Positions 11,366-21,333 of a DNA stretch of 64,000 bases are shown here, piece after piece. The notes under the pieces are model-generated. The model saw only the letters and a program-made list of their open reading frames with translations, had not been told where the DNA came from and ran no database searches. The stretch spans positions 2,160,356-2,224,355 of the forward strand of contig JAUPFP010000035.1 of NCBI GenBank assembly GCA_036925085.1, in the 5' to 3' direction. How positions within the stretch are numbered: the stretch's first letter is position 1; each line of letters starts with the position of its first letter. The DNA is from Brachycybe producta (taxonomy: Eukaryota > Arthropoda > Diplopoda > Playtdesmida > Andrognathidae). The translations under genes were made by a program, and so were the position numbers.

Positions 11366-12019
11366 GTGTATCACACAGCCAAGTATTTAATTTCGCTGAA
11401 CGCCACTAAATTAAAATAAAATCTTCTACCATCTTAGATTCATAAAAAAAAACAATGACAGTATTTCTTATCCATTCAAAACAGTGTCAGTACAACAATT
11501 GTTTCTTTGAAATACGATCAAAAAAAGCTGAAGAAAAAAAAAGGCAATATTGACACGCAAGAACACCTTTTCAGAAGAATTAATCCTACACCTAGTCATA
11601 TTTTTTTTTGTTATTAAAATAATTTCTTGGGTGGATCCCTACTTCTACCTACCTATCATTTTATATAACAGTAGTTTTCTTTGATGTACAGACCTTAAAA
11701 CAGTTATATTTAAAGATAACATCATGAGTTCCTTAAGTTCCATATAATAAAATAATAGCGATTGTTGTTTCCCTTATGTTTTCTTCAGAGAAACAAAAAG
11801 AAAAAAGAACATGAAAGGAAGGAACACAATTCTCTAATTATTATGCAAACCTCCTCATCTTCATACTCAACACAAGTTCTATAAAGAATAAAGGCAAAAG
11901 GGGAGTGTAAATAATAACTTCTTTGTAATTTTTCAATGTAACATTCCCTATAATTAGTGACAGCTATAGTTGCTTTCCATAACCCAGCCTGGTTTCAGAT
12001 TGGTTTATTAAGGTGGGTT
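11366..12019. other. AT-rich DNA, no gene seen
   Basis: No ORF, repeat or RNA gene recognised. Confidence 0.5.
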
Positions 12020-12197
12020 TTTGATGCGCGCTGTGTTTTTTTTACTCGCTTTTATTTAACTTCCTATTATTTGTTTGTTTGTCCACCACCTTCTGAAATA
12101 TTTGAAAATAATTCACACTGCAAGAAATTGAACGCATAACCAACATTCTTAAGGGCTGACAGCTTGAGACACTAACCACTACACCAACAAGACAAGA
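12020..12197 (-). mobile_element. tRNA-derived SINE-like unit, copy 1
   Basis: On the minus strand the head reads TTGTTGGTGTAGTGGTTAG, a good RNA polymerase III A box (TGGTGTAGTGG). About 50 bp later comes a weak B-box-like GCGTTCAATTTC. The body carries CAAATATTTCAGAAGGTGG and ends in CAAA-type repeats and AAAGCGAGTAAAAA. A near-identical unit lies directly beside it. Confidence 0.6.
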
Positions 12198-12212
12198 ACA
12201 GATTATATATAT

Positions 12213-12385
12213 CGTTTTTACTCGCTTTTATTTAACTTCCTATAATTTGTTTGTTTGTTTGTCCCCACCACCTTCTGAAATATTTGAAAATAATTCACAC
12301 CGAATGGGGAGTGAACACATGACTAACATTACCATAGGCTGCGAGCTTGAGACACTAACCACTACAACAACAAGACAAGAGGGAA
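12213..12385 (-). mobile_element. tRNA-derived SINE-like unit, copy 2
   Basis: Same head (TGTTGTAGTGGTTAGTGTC), a B-box-like GTGTTCACTCCCC, the same body and a (CAAA)n run. It is head-to-tail with copy 1 on the minus strand. Confidence 0.6.
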
Positions 12386-12529
12386 TTACATCTTGTTTTA
12401 CTTTTTAGACCTTTTTTTATAAAAGCGAGTATCACAAAAAAAACCCTGTTTTTGTTTAATTTTCTTGTTACCTTGTAAACTGTTTCTTGGACACGTCATT
12501 TTTTGTTTTTGTTTTTGCTTTGTCACAAG

Positions 12530-12815
12530 ATCACGTCACCAACATTTCGGATTGCAACACACAGGAGATTTTTGCAAGACTTTTTTGGCGACAAAACGAT
12601 GTCGAAGGTCGCTGGGCTGTCTTCGAAATGAATTTTCTATGGAAAGGTACCAACCTTGGCACACAGTTAAACGTCGCTTGTGTACCAAGGTTGGTGTCTT
12701 TCTATAGAAAATAAATTGCAACGACACCCGCGAGCAACCTTCAGCTTCTTTTTGTGACGAAAAAGTCTTTCAAAAGTCGCATGTGTGCAAAGGGCATTAG
12801 TGTCACAAATTCAAC
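12530..12815. repeat. Imperfect foldback MITE
   Basis: The inner arms are strongly complementary (TTTTCTATGGAAAGGTACCA against TGGTGTCTTTCTATAGAAAA). The outer arms are weakly complementary (CAAGACTTTTTTGGCGAC against GTGACGAAAAAGTCTTTC). The centre is near 12670. Confidence 0.6.
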
Positions 12816-12856
12816 AAAAATTATTTTCTTGTTTCATAGAGATTTGTGCTCTGTAT

Positions 12857-13427
12857 TAGAGACCTACATAAAGCCCATATGCAGGCATTTTTATATTAAA
12901 GGCCCATGGGCTGTGTGGGCTTTGTGGGCCTGGTGGGCTTCACGGGTATGGAAGGTGTTTCATCATTTCTCTCATGGGGTTCTTTACAAATGTATAGGAC
13001 TGAACCACATATTATTTCACACATTAATAAAAGTATAACATATTCCTCACTGACCAATCAATGAAATAAACATATTAAACCTGTTAATGGGGCCGTTCCT
13101 TTTCTTGGTAAGCATGCGAACTTGTGAACCATTTAGGGTGGGAATTAGAGACCTGCACAAAACAATTTTGATGGTGCTCTTTTGGGCTGGGCTTGGATCA
13201 GCATATTTATGTTAAAGGCCCATGAGCCTGGTGGGTTTCGTGGGCCTGGTGGGCTTCGTGGGCCTCATGGGCTTCGTGGGCTTCGTCGGCCTGGTGGGCT
13301 TCGTGGGTCTCATGGGCTTCGTCGGCCTGGTGGGCTTCGTGGGTCTCATGGGCTTTGTGAGCCTGGCATAGCATAAAGACTCATGGGCTGGGCGGGGCTT
13401 CAAATTTTTACTCAATGTAGGTCTCTA
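12857..13427. mobile_element. hAT-type MITE with internal minisatellite, TSD CTCTGTAT
   Basis: The exact 8-bp repeat CTCTGTAT lies at 12849-12856 and 13428-13435. The ends TAGAGACCTACAT and ATGTAGGTCTCTA are a perfect 13-bp inverted repeat. A second left end (TTAGAGACCTGCAC) lies inside near 13146, so the element holds an internal duplication or a nested relative. Confidence 0.85.
13206..13372. repeat. GC-rich minisatellite (GGGCTTCGTGGGCCTGGT-like)
   Basis: About nine units of roughly 18 bp built from CCTGGTGGGCTTCGTGGG variants. A short related run lies at 12900-12950. It reads through as Gly/Pro/Arg repeats on both strands, which is not evidence for a protein. Confidence 0.9.
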
Positions 13428-13435
13428 CTCTGTAT

Positions 13436-13880
13436 GTTTTGCACAAAACACACCTTACCTCACCCTACCTCAGGGCTCGAATTTGGAGTCTCGAAGTGAA
13501 CATGGAAAGTCAACTTAACGTAGTTAAAACTATCTAGCAGTTTTTTTTTTCAAAAAGAAATTTGAAAATTTCACTGCATTGTTTATAGGCCTAAAGTATT
13601 GTTTCCACTTAAACTCATGCATACACAAGTCGGCAACATGAGAATGACAAAACATCATTTCTTGAGCCCATAAACGAAGTTTTTGTTGTTAAGGTAAATG
13701 ATGCAGATTCATGTATAAGGCTGATGAGTCTGAGTGGAAATTACCAACCTTAACGTATAAGAAACTATGATCTTTAAGAAGAAAAGAAAGTAAATCCACA
13801 TTTATTCACTTTATGTTAAATAGGATCAATCAGCTCCAGCATACATGTATTTGAGGCGACAACAGTAAACATTTTATGAC
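13436..13880. other. Unassigned DNA, no gene seen
   Basis: No recognisable coding or repeat feature. Confidence 0.45.
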
Positions 13881-14210
13881 AGTTTGAAAAAGAGGAAAGA
13901 AAAACAGGGGTCATTCAAAAAACGGGTCCTTTTCAAAGTTACTCAAACTGCTATAAAATGTTTATTTTTTAAGATACTGAATTTCCATGAATAAACTTAA
14001 TATAATCTTATATCAATCCAGTTTTGAAAACCATATTTAATTTGTTCATAATGTTTTTGTATAAAAAAAAACGTTCACTCGACGTTTTTGCGTACGAATT
14101 TTACAAAAACGTCTATGAAGCATAATATTAGCATCTGTAGTGGCGCTGTAAGAAGGAAAAAAAAAAGCAAAATGAATATCTATCTATGAAGCCACCTTAA
14201 GGCAGTAGTT
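13881..14210 (+). repeat. Dispersed repeat, family M2 copy 1
   Basis: Shares ATGACAGTTTGAAAAAG, CGACGTTTTTGCGT and a TGTAGTGGC..AAAGCAAAAT..AATATCTAT block, in the same order, with 37930-38240. Ends are not defined. No ORF. Confidence 0.65.
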
Positions 14211-14479
14211 CTCAGAATATACTACGCAAAGCCATTCGAAGTTGTATCTCTTGTATGCACCTAGATCTATCATTACTAACTTTTAAATAACTTTATTTTT
14301 AAACAAATAATATACTTTTGTATAATGTAATATGTAAGTATTCACTAGAATGACTATTTTGTAATAGTAAGGCAGCTCTGAAATTCCCACTGAAAAAACT
14401 TCGAAACTCTGGTTTTCCTAGAAAATCTGGAGAATTTTGTAATTATCTAAATATTTCGTAAATTTATTTTCACTGCTAC

Positions 14480-15327
14480 ATACATTATATGTATGTTACT
14501 GTTAATCTGCGGAATGAGGCAATCTGCAAAACAATCAACCTGCTAGTGACTCTGCAAAAGTCAATACATTTTAGGTGTTAAATTTTGCAGATTCACTATG
14601 TGAGCTTTTGACGTCCACTATTTTTCGACCAACTTGTAGATGTTGTTTCCTGTAACTCGTTTCTTCTCTGCATCGTGCGGTGCCCGCATGGAGAAGATTC
14701 GAGTCACAGAAAGAGTTGGATGGCGATAGATTGCGATCTTCCTCCTGCATGGGGGTGAAATCTGTGCAGAAGGATGATGGCCATCCTATCCTCCGTCGAC
14801 GCTGATATACATCTCCTCCTGTTGATATTTACCAGCAATGGAAGATGTTGTAGCTGCATTAGGATCGGTATGCGCTCTTTACCTTATGGTGTCTCCGGCC
14901 TCTGTAGAGAAATTAGTTTCCAAACATGAGGACAATGAGGTTTCTTATTGTAACACTTTTATTCATCTTTGTATAGAAACGTAAAGAGTACAAAGACGAA
15001 TATCATTAATCAAAGGTGCTTCCTCGTGCCATGATGTGGTACGGATACGAAGAGGAAACATGGTCTTTTTATACCTTGGACCTGTGTACACCTACGAGGT
15101 GTAACCAGGTCCAAGTGACCATGGTCCTAAGTGTATCACTCCGCAGCTTGGGTATGAGTCAGAGGTGTGAGTCAGAGAGGGGAAGGGGACGAGCAAGAGT
15201 TGTTTACCCCCCAGGCCATGGTTTTGGCGGGATCGCAATTTGCCGGGTGTTACAACTAGCAGGTTGGTTGTTTTGCAGATTGCCTAGGCAATCTGCAGAT
15301 TGATTCCGCAGATTGACAATATCATAT
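14480..15327. mobile_element. Foldback MITE split by a solo LTR
   Basis: Left part GTTAATCTGCGGAAT..CAATCTGCAAAAC and right part GTTTTGCAGATTGCC..TTCCGCAGATTGAC are inverted arms. The uninterrupted relative is at 48921-49102. It shows that the LTR landed after the TTTGCAGATTCACTA segment. Confidence 0.8.
14599..15254 (-). mobile_element. Solo LTR (family L2), TSD ACTA
   Basis: On the minus strand it starts TGTAACACCCGGC and ends AAAAGCTCACA. ACTA lies on both sides (14595-14598, 15255-15258). A TATAAAAAG box lies near 15075 and a GATGAATAAAAGTGTTACA polyadenylation region near 14960. Both are conserved with 26036-26736. Confidence 0.85.
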
Positions 15328-16392
15328 AATAATTTAAATATTTAAATTTTATATTTTTTAAAATATTTTAAAAATAGTCACTTTTGGTGGCTTCCTTTTC
15401 CTTTGTCCACCAGATTTTATAAATAAAGGGGATTAGAAAAATATCATCAACAATGTTTTTGCTGGATTGTAAAATCATTCACGGTATATTTCTAAGCTTC
15501 AACGAGGTCCTGAACTGTGCACAATTATAATGAATTTGAGTGCATCACTCTGGAAAGCTCATAAGAAAATTAAAATTGATATTTGGTGAGATTGCCGTGT
15601 GTATGTGTGCATTGTTTTGACGTGTAATCCATTGATTTTGGCGCTTTGCCACCGTCACACACGTCTTCAAACCGAAATCTTCGGCATATTATATTGCTGC
15701 TAAAGCAGACATATGTATTGCAATTGGGATCAAAATTGGCATAGTAATCTGATCGGTATTATGTAAGGTTTATACTCCAAACTTTGCTAAGATTCGCAAG
15801 ATTTGAAGCTTCTAAAAATGAGCTCACCAAAGCTTAGCTTGTTCATACAAACATGTGGTCTTGCAAACTTCACATTATTTTCTAACCTTCATAACCTATA
15901 AAACAGATAATACAAAACAATAGAACCCTTCCCCTTCTGGAAGAAAAATAGGTGTGACTCGTTCATACCCCTTTTGTGTATCCATCTCCTGATTGGTGCT
16001 TTGAGTTGCTAAGCTTTGAAAAGTTGAATAATTTCAAAGCCAGCTTCATGCTCTGGCGAAGACAAAAATCTGAAGCTCTGACGTCATTTTTGAAGCTTAG
16101 CACGCTGCTTTTCTGCTTAGCAAGGGAGTATAAACCAATCCTTACCATCAGAATTGGTATGGGGGAAGGAGCAAGAGCCTCAAAAAGAAAAACGAAGGAA
16201 AAAAAATTACTTTCGCAGCAAAACGTTCACACTTCGTCAGCTTTTACTGTGATAAAATAACGTTTTCTCCTTAGCAAACCATCGTCTCGGCACAGTATTT
16301 TGATAGGATTGTAATCTATATTACAATGCAGCAACTATTACTAGTTATTATCCTGCATTAGAATAAGAAAAGTAATCTCTTTTATTAAATGA
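15328..16392. other. Unassigned DNA, no gene seen
   Basis: Scattered AAGCTT-containing short inverted repeats occur (15816-16110). No coding exon is supportable. Confidence 0.4.
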
Positions 16393-17592
16393 CTAGCGTT
16401 ACTATCCCGCTTCGCTCGGGAAAGTAAAACAATTAATTAAAAGAAATAACTTTTATTGACTTTCATCTTCACTGTTAAGAAATTCGACCCAATTAGCAAA
16501 TTACTCTGCCACTTCCTTCTTGTCTGAGCCTAAGGTTTCCATTACCGGTTTTATTGTTACCGGTAAACCGGTATTACCGGCCTATTTTGTTACATCGGTA
16601 TTACCGGTAAATTGACCTTTCAATGCCCGTTTTTCGGTAAACGTTTTTCGGTTTGACCAATATTTAAGAACCACTGAGTTTGAAATTAAAATTTCACACA
16701 TAGAAAAACAAGAGTTTTTTTCAAAGACTGAAAAAAATGGTATTCGTATGCACTTGTAACCGTTTACGAAAGTCGCACTAAGGTCCTAATGTAAATTTTC
16801 GTACAGTTAAAATCCTTTCTGTGAATTATATATACCGTACATACTTAGGTGCTAAATTAACCCAAAATCTTCATTTGTTATGCTTGTGATATAAAAAACA
16901 ATTATTAAATATAAAAATATTAAAAAAAGTGATATTCAGAAGAAGCAAAAAAAAAAAAACTAAACAAAAAATAGGAATTTGCATCGAGACGAAATAGATA
17001 AGAACCCACCTATTTTATTTAACATGAATATTTTTTTATTATATAATTATTAGTTATGAATTTATATTTATTTTAATTTAAAGAAATTCAATTTCGGAGG
17101 GGTTTTTTTATAGTGCTAATTAAATTTTTATTACCAAAACTTACCGGTATTACTGGTTTCGGTAATGCTGCATTACAGAAAAACTGGTAATACTGTAAGG
17201 TGACCGGTAATGGAAACCCCATCTGAGCCTGACTAAAAATGTATTTCTCTAAATTTGTTAAAGTATTGAAATGACTTATTTCTACTCTTATCACTTGTGC
17301 ATTATTCTTGCAACGTCTTTTTGAAAGAACTTAGCATGCTAGAGTGTTAAGTGACGGCTGCGATTCCAATTATTTGTATTTGTCACAGAGATCACTTTTT
17401 AAACTTCTTTGTCAATTTCTTTCTTGAAAGTAAATAGGTCTATGTAAATTTAACACCTTTGTAGCACCGTTGACCTAGAAATTTGCAGCGCTTTACAACC
17501 GACGCAAATTTCACTTCCCTACTTTATGCGGTTCGCGAGTTTTTAGCGTGACGCACAAACATACAAACTTTCTGTTTTATATTTAAGAAGAT
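16393..17592 (+). mobile_element. Helentron-like non-autonomous element split by a hAT MITE
   Basis: It starts CTAGCGTTACTATCCCGC followed by a TTCGCTCGGGA stem-loop. It ends with the GCGGTTCGCGAG..GTGACGCACAAACATACA type of tail common in invertebrate Helentron-like repeats. A minus-strand 5' fragment of the same family is at 44071-44160. No Rep/helicase coding is present. Confidence 0.55.
16531..17221. mobile_element. hAT-type MITE, TSD TCTGAGCC
   Basis: The exact 8-bp repeat TCTGAGCC lies at 16523-16530 and 17222-17229. The terminal inverted repeats are GGTTTCCATTACCGG and CCGGTAATGGAAACC, with several more TTACCGGTA motifs just inside each end. The interior is AT-rich without transposase. 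Confidence 0.88.
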
Positions 17593-18735
17593 AAGGAAAC
17601 AGTAGTTGGAAACTTGATTTTTTTTTTCTCTCTAACAATTGAAACTATATCAGAAACATATTTTTATTAATAACGTTGGTAACGAAAATTTAATTGGAAT
17701 TAGAAAATCGGAAACTTTAAAATAGTATTAATATCAAAATTGAAATCTAAAAAAATATACATATTTAATGGTATTTGAAATCAGAACAAAAACAGAAAAT
17801 TTTTTATTACATGGAATCCATAAATGTTTTTTTCCCCAATATCATTTCTCTTGTTTAAAGAAAGGGTACGTACGTTGGTTCGCTTTAAGCTATGTTATTA
17901 TTCAAAAGATTATTATGTGCATTTTCTACTTACACAAAGTATAAGCTATATATACAAGAATAGAAAGTAACATCAAACAATTTTCCATTAGCAATAAAGA
18001 ATATAAAGATAAATGTTATATTTTTTTTGTCATAAAACATAAGAAAATAACGTTACTTATATAATTGATATGTTGCAGCAGTGTGTGTGTAAATAAACAT
18101 CAATATCAATTAGAAATAATAACATTTATAAAGATAAAACTGAAAATTGTACTTTTGGCATATCATGTAAGCTCACAGAGAAGGAGACTAAAGAAATTTA
18201 ATGTGCTCTTAAGCATTCTCTACATTGCAAGATAAAATAATAAATCTTACCTTTTTAAATCAAAATAGTGTGAACAATTTATTTTCATGTAGCTTTTCTT
18301 TTTTGAACATTTCATTTTTCTTCTTTTTTTTTCCTTTCATTTTTCCTTATCATGCGTTTCTTTTCTCTGAAAAAAAACACACACACACACATTGTTAATA
18401 AAATACAATCACCATGTATATATTCACTATATCTAAACTTGTGACAAGAAAAAGAAACTTTTATGCTCAATTTACTACATAAATACTAAAAGTACGAGAA
18501 ACATGAACAAGCATGACAAACACAGCAATGTTAAAATCCACATTCAGAAATTGAAAAGTGAGAATCAAAACATTTTTTTTAAAAAAAAAAAAGAATTTTA
18601 TGTGTTCAAATTTGAATCATAAATCCCATTAGATTTTCTATAATTCAAACTTAGCTTAGTAAAAAAACATACTTTATTTTATTAAAATATAAAATTTCTA
18701 ACTATGTATGTCGCATTCATTTGGTGTAATTGTCC
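17593..18735. other. AT-rich DNA, no gene seen
   Basis: Long AT tracts with a short (CA)n at about 18378-18390. No ORF or repeat family recognised. Confidence 0.5.
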
Positions 18736-18737
18736 AT

Positions 18738-19592
18738 TACACGAAATGCATGTCTATTTCGCGAAATGCACATTGTAACAAATCGCAATTATTTCCACCC
18801 TGTATAATTAACGTTTTTAATTAACAAGGTGTCTCTCCTTATGCTTGAGGGTGTGGCTGGAAGGTCGTCGAGAGACACTCGCCAACCAGGATAAGCGGAT
18901 GGTCAAGGGGATTATATCGTCGATTCAAGCAGGAAACATCCTGGTTGAATTGATGATGTGGAACCCTTGACCAAGAGAAAACCTATGAAGCGCGATGAAT
19001 GTAAATTTTGTTATTTAAGTATTTAAAGAATTTGTACTTTAAGTGTTACATATTGTTATGTAGGTCCTGGTGTGTCCAAGAGTTTTGGACACACCTGGCG
19101 CCTTTGTTATTTGAATCAGATGTTTTATTCTTATATTTTGTATAAATATTGAGAAACTGTGGATAGAGAGGACGATTCGTAATTAGACACAGAACAAGCA
19201 ACCATCTCTCAATCCAGCGAGTCACTATGATTGAATAAATACGATTTTATATTGCGAATCGAATGTGTGGACTTGGTATATTTTGGGGCAGTGGGACTTT
19301 GAATTTTCATGCGATCTAGACGGACAATAGAGGACGACAACCACCTGTAGTTATTCGTCAGCATAAACATCTACTTCTGGAATCCTGAGGTACCGACCCT
19401 AGTGTACCTGGTATTTGAGTAGCAACACAACTGCCAATAGAGTGAAAGACTCCGGTATCAACACTCACTAAGACATGTTCAAATGGCAACCCGGGTAGCT
19501 CCTGAGGGCCGTACGAATGAGGGTGTTACAACATACATTGCCATGATGAAAAACGCGAAATGGACGTAATATGTTTCGTGTAAAGGCTCATT
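18738..19592. repeat. Small foldback split by a solo LTR
   Basis: TTACACGAAATGCATGTC..TTTCGCG on the left and CGCGAAATGGACG..TTTCGTGTAA on the right are inverted. The LTR sits between the arms. Confidence 0.6.
18774..19530 (+). mobile_element. Solo LTR (family L3), TSD ACAT
   Basis: It starts TGTAACAAATCG and ends GGGTGTTACA, with ACAT at 18770-18773 and 19531-19534. TTTTGTATAAATATTG near 19137 is TATA-like and TTGAATAAATACG near 19230 is a polyadenylation signal. A diverged minus-strand copy lies at 31595-32231. Confidence 0.88.
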
Positions 19593-20684
19593 CCCATTAC
19601 AATGTTTGCTACTGCTACTACTATTCATTACTGCAAAATTACTGAACTATGGTTAAGCCACTGCAGTTCATATTATTACATCTACATTGCAGCTAGTTAA
19701 GGAAAATTTTTCTTCTATCATCCAATTCTAAGGAGTAGTATATAATTTTAGTTTCTTCGGCAGACGCCATGTTGTTTTGGGGTAAACGAGAAAACTCGAG
19801 AACAAAAACGTGAAAATTCGAGTGTTTTGATTGGCTCATACTTGTTACTTCTCTACTGAAATGACCAACAAGCATGGACTACAAACGTCATAGTTATCCC
19901 ACTTGCATAACGAAAAACCAGAACAGAAAACTTCACAAAGCTTCATCTATTGGTACAAGGGACAATAAACACATATGAACACAGTCAAACAATGTAGGAG
20001 GATATAGGGTGTTTGGCATGCCAGTGATCCTTGCCATTGCTTTTTTCAACAGGACCGTAAACTGAAAAGAAATAAGTTAAAACCATCTCAACTTTGTTTT
20101 CAGATCGTTTTCTCATTTCGGTTTTTCGTTTTACTTCTTTAGCTTTAAAAATAATGGTAGTAAATGTTTTTACAAAGTTAAGCCCTGTCTACACTTTTCA
20201 AATATGAGGATGAAAAAGTGCTTTAAACTGGAAAAAGCATAAATAAGAAATAAAATTGTAAGTGTTGTTTCATGGCAGTTATTAACAACCAAAGTGTGTA
20301 TACATTTTTGAGAAATTCTGTACATCTTTATATATCTATAATATTACCTAATGTACATAAAAATAAAACTTGTATGTATGATTCATATTGTAGCAAGAAC
20401 AATTGGGGTTACGTGGGTAACTTCACATTCTGGGCCGGGCAACACTGTGCATTTCTGCTAGTTTCTTCTAAAAATTCCCACTGGAAAATAGAAATAGGAA
20501 AATGTCCCAAAAATAAATTACGGTGGGATTTACAAAACTATGATCTAATAATGCTTTCATTCATTTAATTTTATGCATTTTAACGCATTAAAAAATGAGC
20601 ATCCAACCGCAGTCTCTGTATTTTAAAGAAATAGGAGCTAGAACTAATGCATAATTGTGGTTTTTCTTTCCAAATGTATTTAGA
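19593..20684. other. Unassigned DNA, no gene seen
   Basis: An open frame at 20272-20568 (98 codons) has no recognisable domain or start context. I do not call it a gene. Confidence 0.4.
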
Positions 20685-20760
20685 CTGTGGAATACTCTTC
20701 CAGCACATAGTTCTGTTTTAGGACGAGTCCAATTTGACGATGATGTCTATGCCTCTTCTC
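20685..20760 (+). pseudogene. Possible 3' scrap of a CR1/Jockey-like RT ORF
   Basis: One frame reads FRLWNTLPAHSSVLGRVQFD, which resembles the WN-LP motif near the C-terminus of CR1/Jockey-group ORF2 proteins. The stretch is short and the assignment is tentative. Confidence 0.3.
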
Positions 20761-21096
20761 AGTGACAACTACTTGTGATTGGGAATTGTTAGCCCATGCC
20801 ACCATGGCTCTCGAACTGATTGCAGGGTACTTGATTGAATTGAATTCTATGGTACATGGGTGTTATCACTGTAACACTCATTTTAACTTGTAATCCCGTC
20901 ATGTAATTTGCACCAAACAAAAATGAAGGAGGTAGAGTCACACAATTACAAAATTTATTCGTTTGAGTAACAGTAGATTCTTAAGCATGTAAACATGTGG
21001 AATACTCAATCAAACTCTCTAATCTAGATTTAATTTGATGTTTTTATTCGTTTTTTTGATGACTTTCATGAATTTTTTGACGTTTTTCAGGGTTGT
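20761..21096. other. Unassigned DNA, no gene seen
   Basis: Nothing recognisable up to the mariner left end. Confidence 0.4.
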
Positions 21097-21333
21097 CAGG
21101 GTGAGTCAAAATTATCTGCACAGTTTTCTGGAATTCTAAAGGGCCAGTACTGGAACACTATCAGGAAAAAGGTTCAACAATCAACAGTGCTTGTTACAGT
21201 GAGATGCTCATGGAAGAGCTGAAGCCTAAACGTCGGATTAAAAACAAAGGGTGTTGTGATCTTGCATGACAATCAGTGGCGGATCTAGGAATTTCTCATG
21301 GGGGGGGTCCAATCAAAATACTGGTGTACAGAT

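Noticed and set aside
12120..12200. A functional tRNA gene
   Set aside because: It has an A box and a weak B box, but no cloverleaf could be drawn and the unit is tandemly repeated with a SINE-like tail.
13182..13415. Gly/Pro/Arg-repeat and Thr/Lys/Pro-repeat open frames as proteins
   Set aside because: They are simply the six-frame reading of an 18-bp minisatellite inside a MITE.
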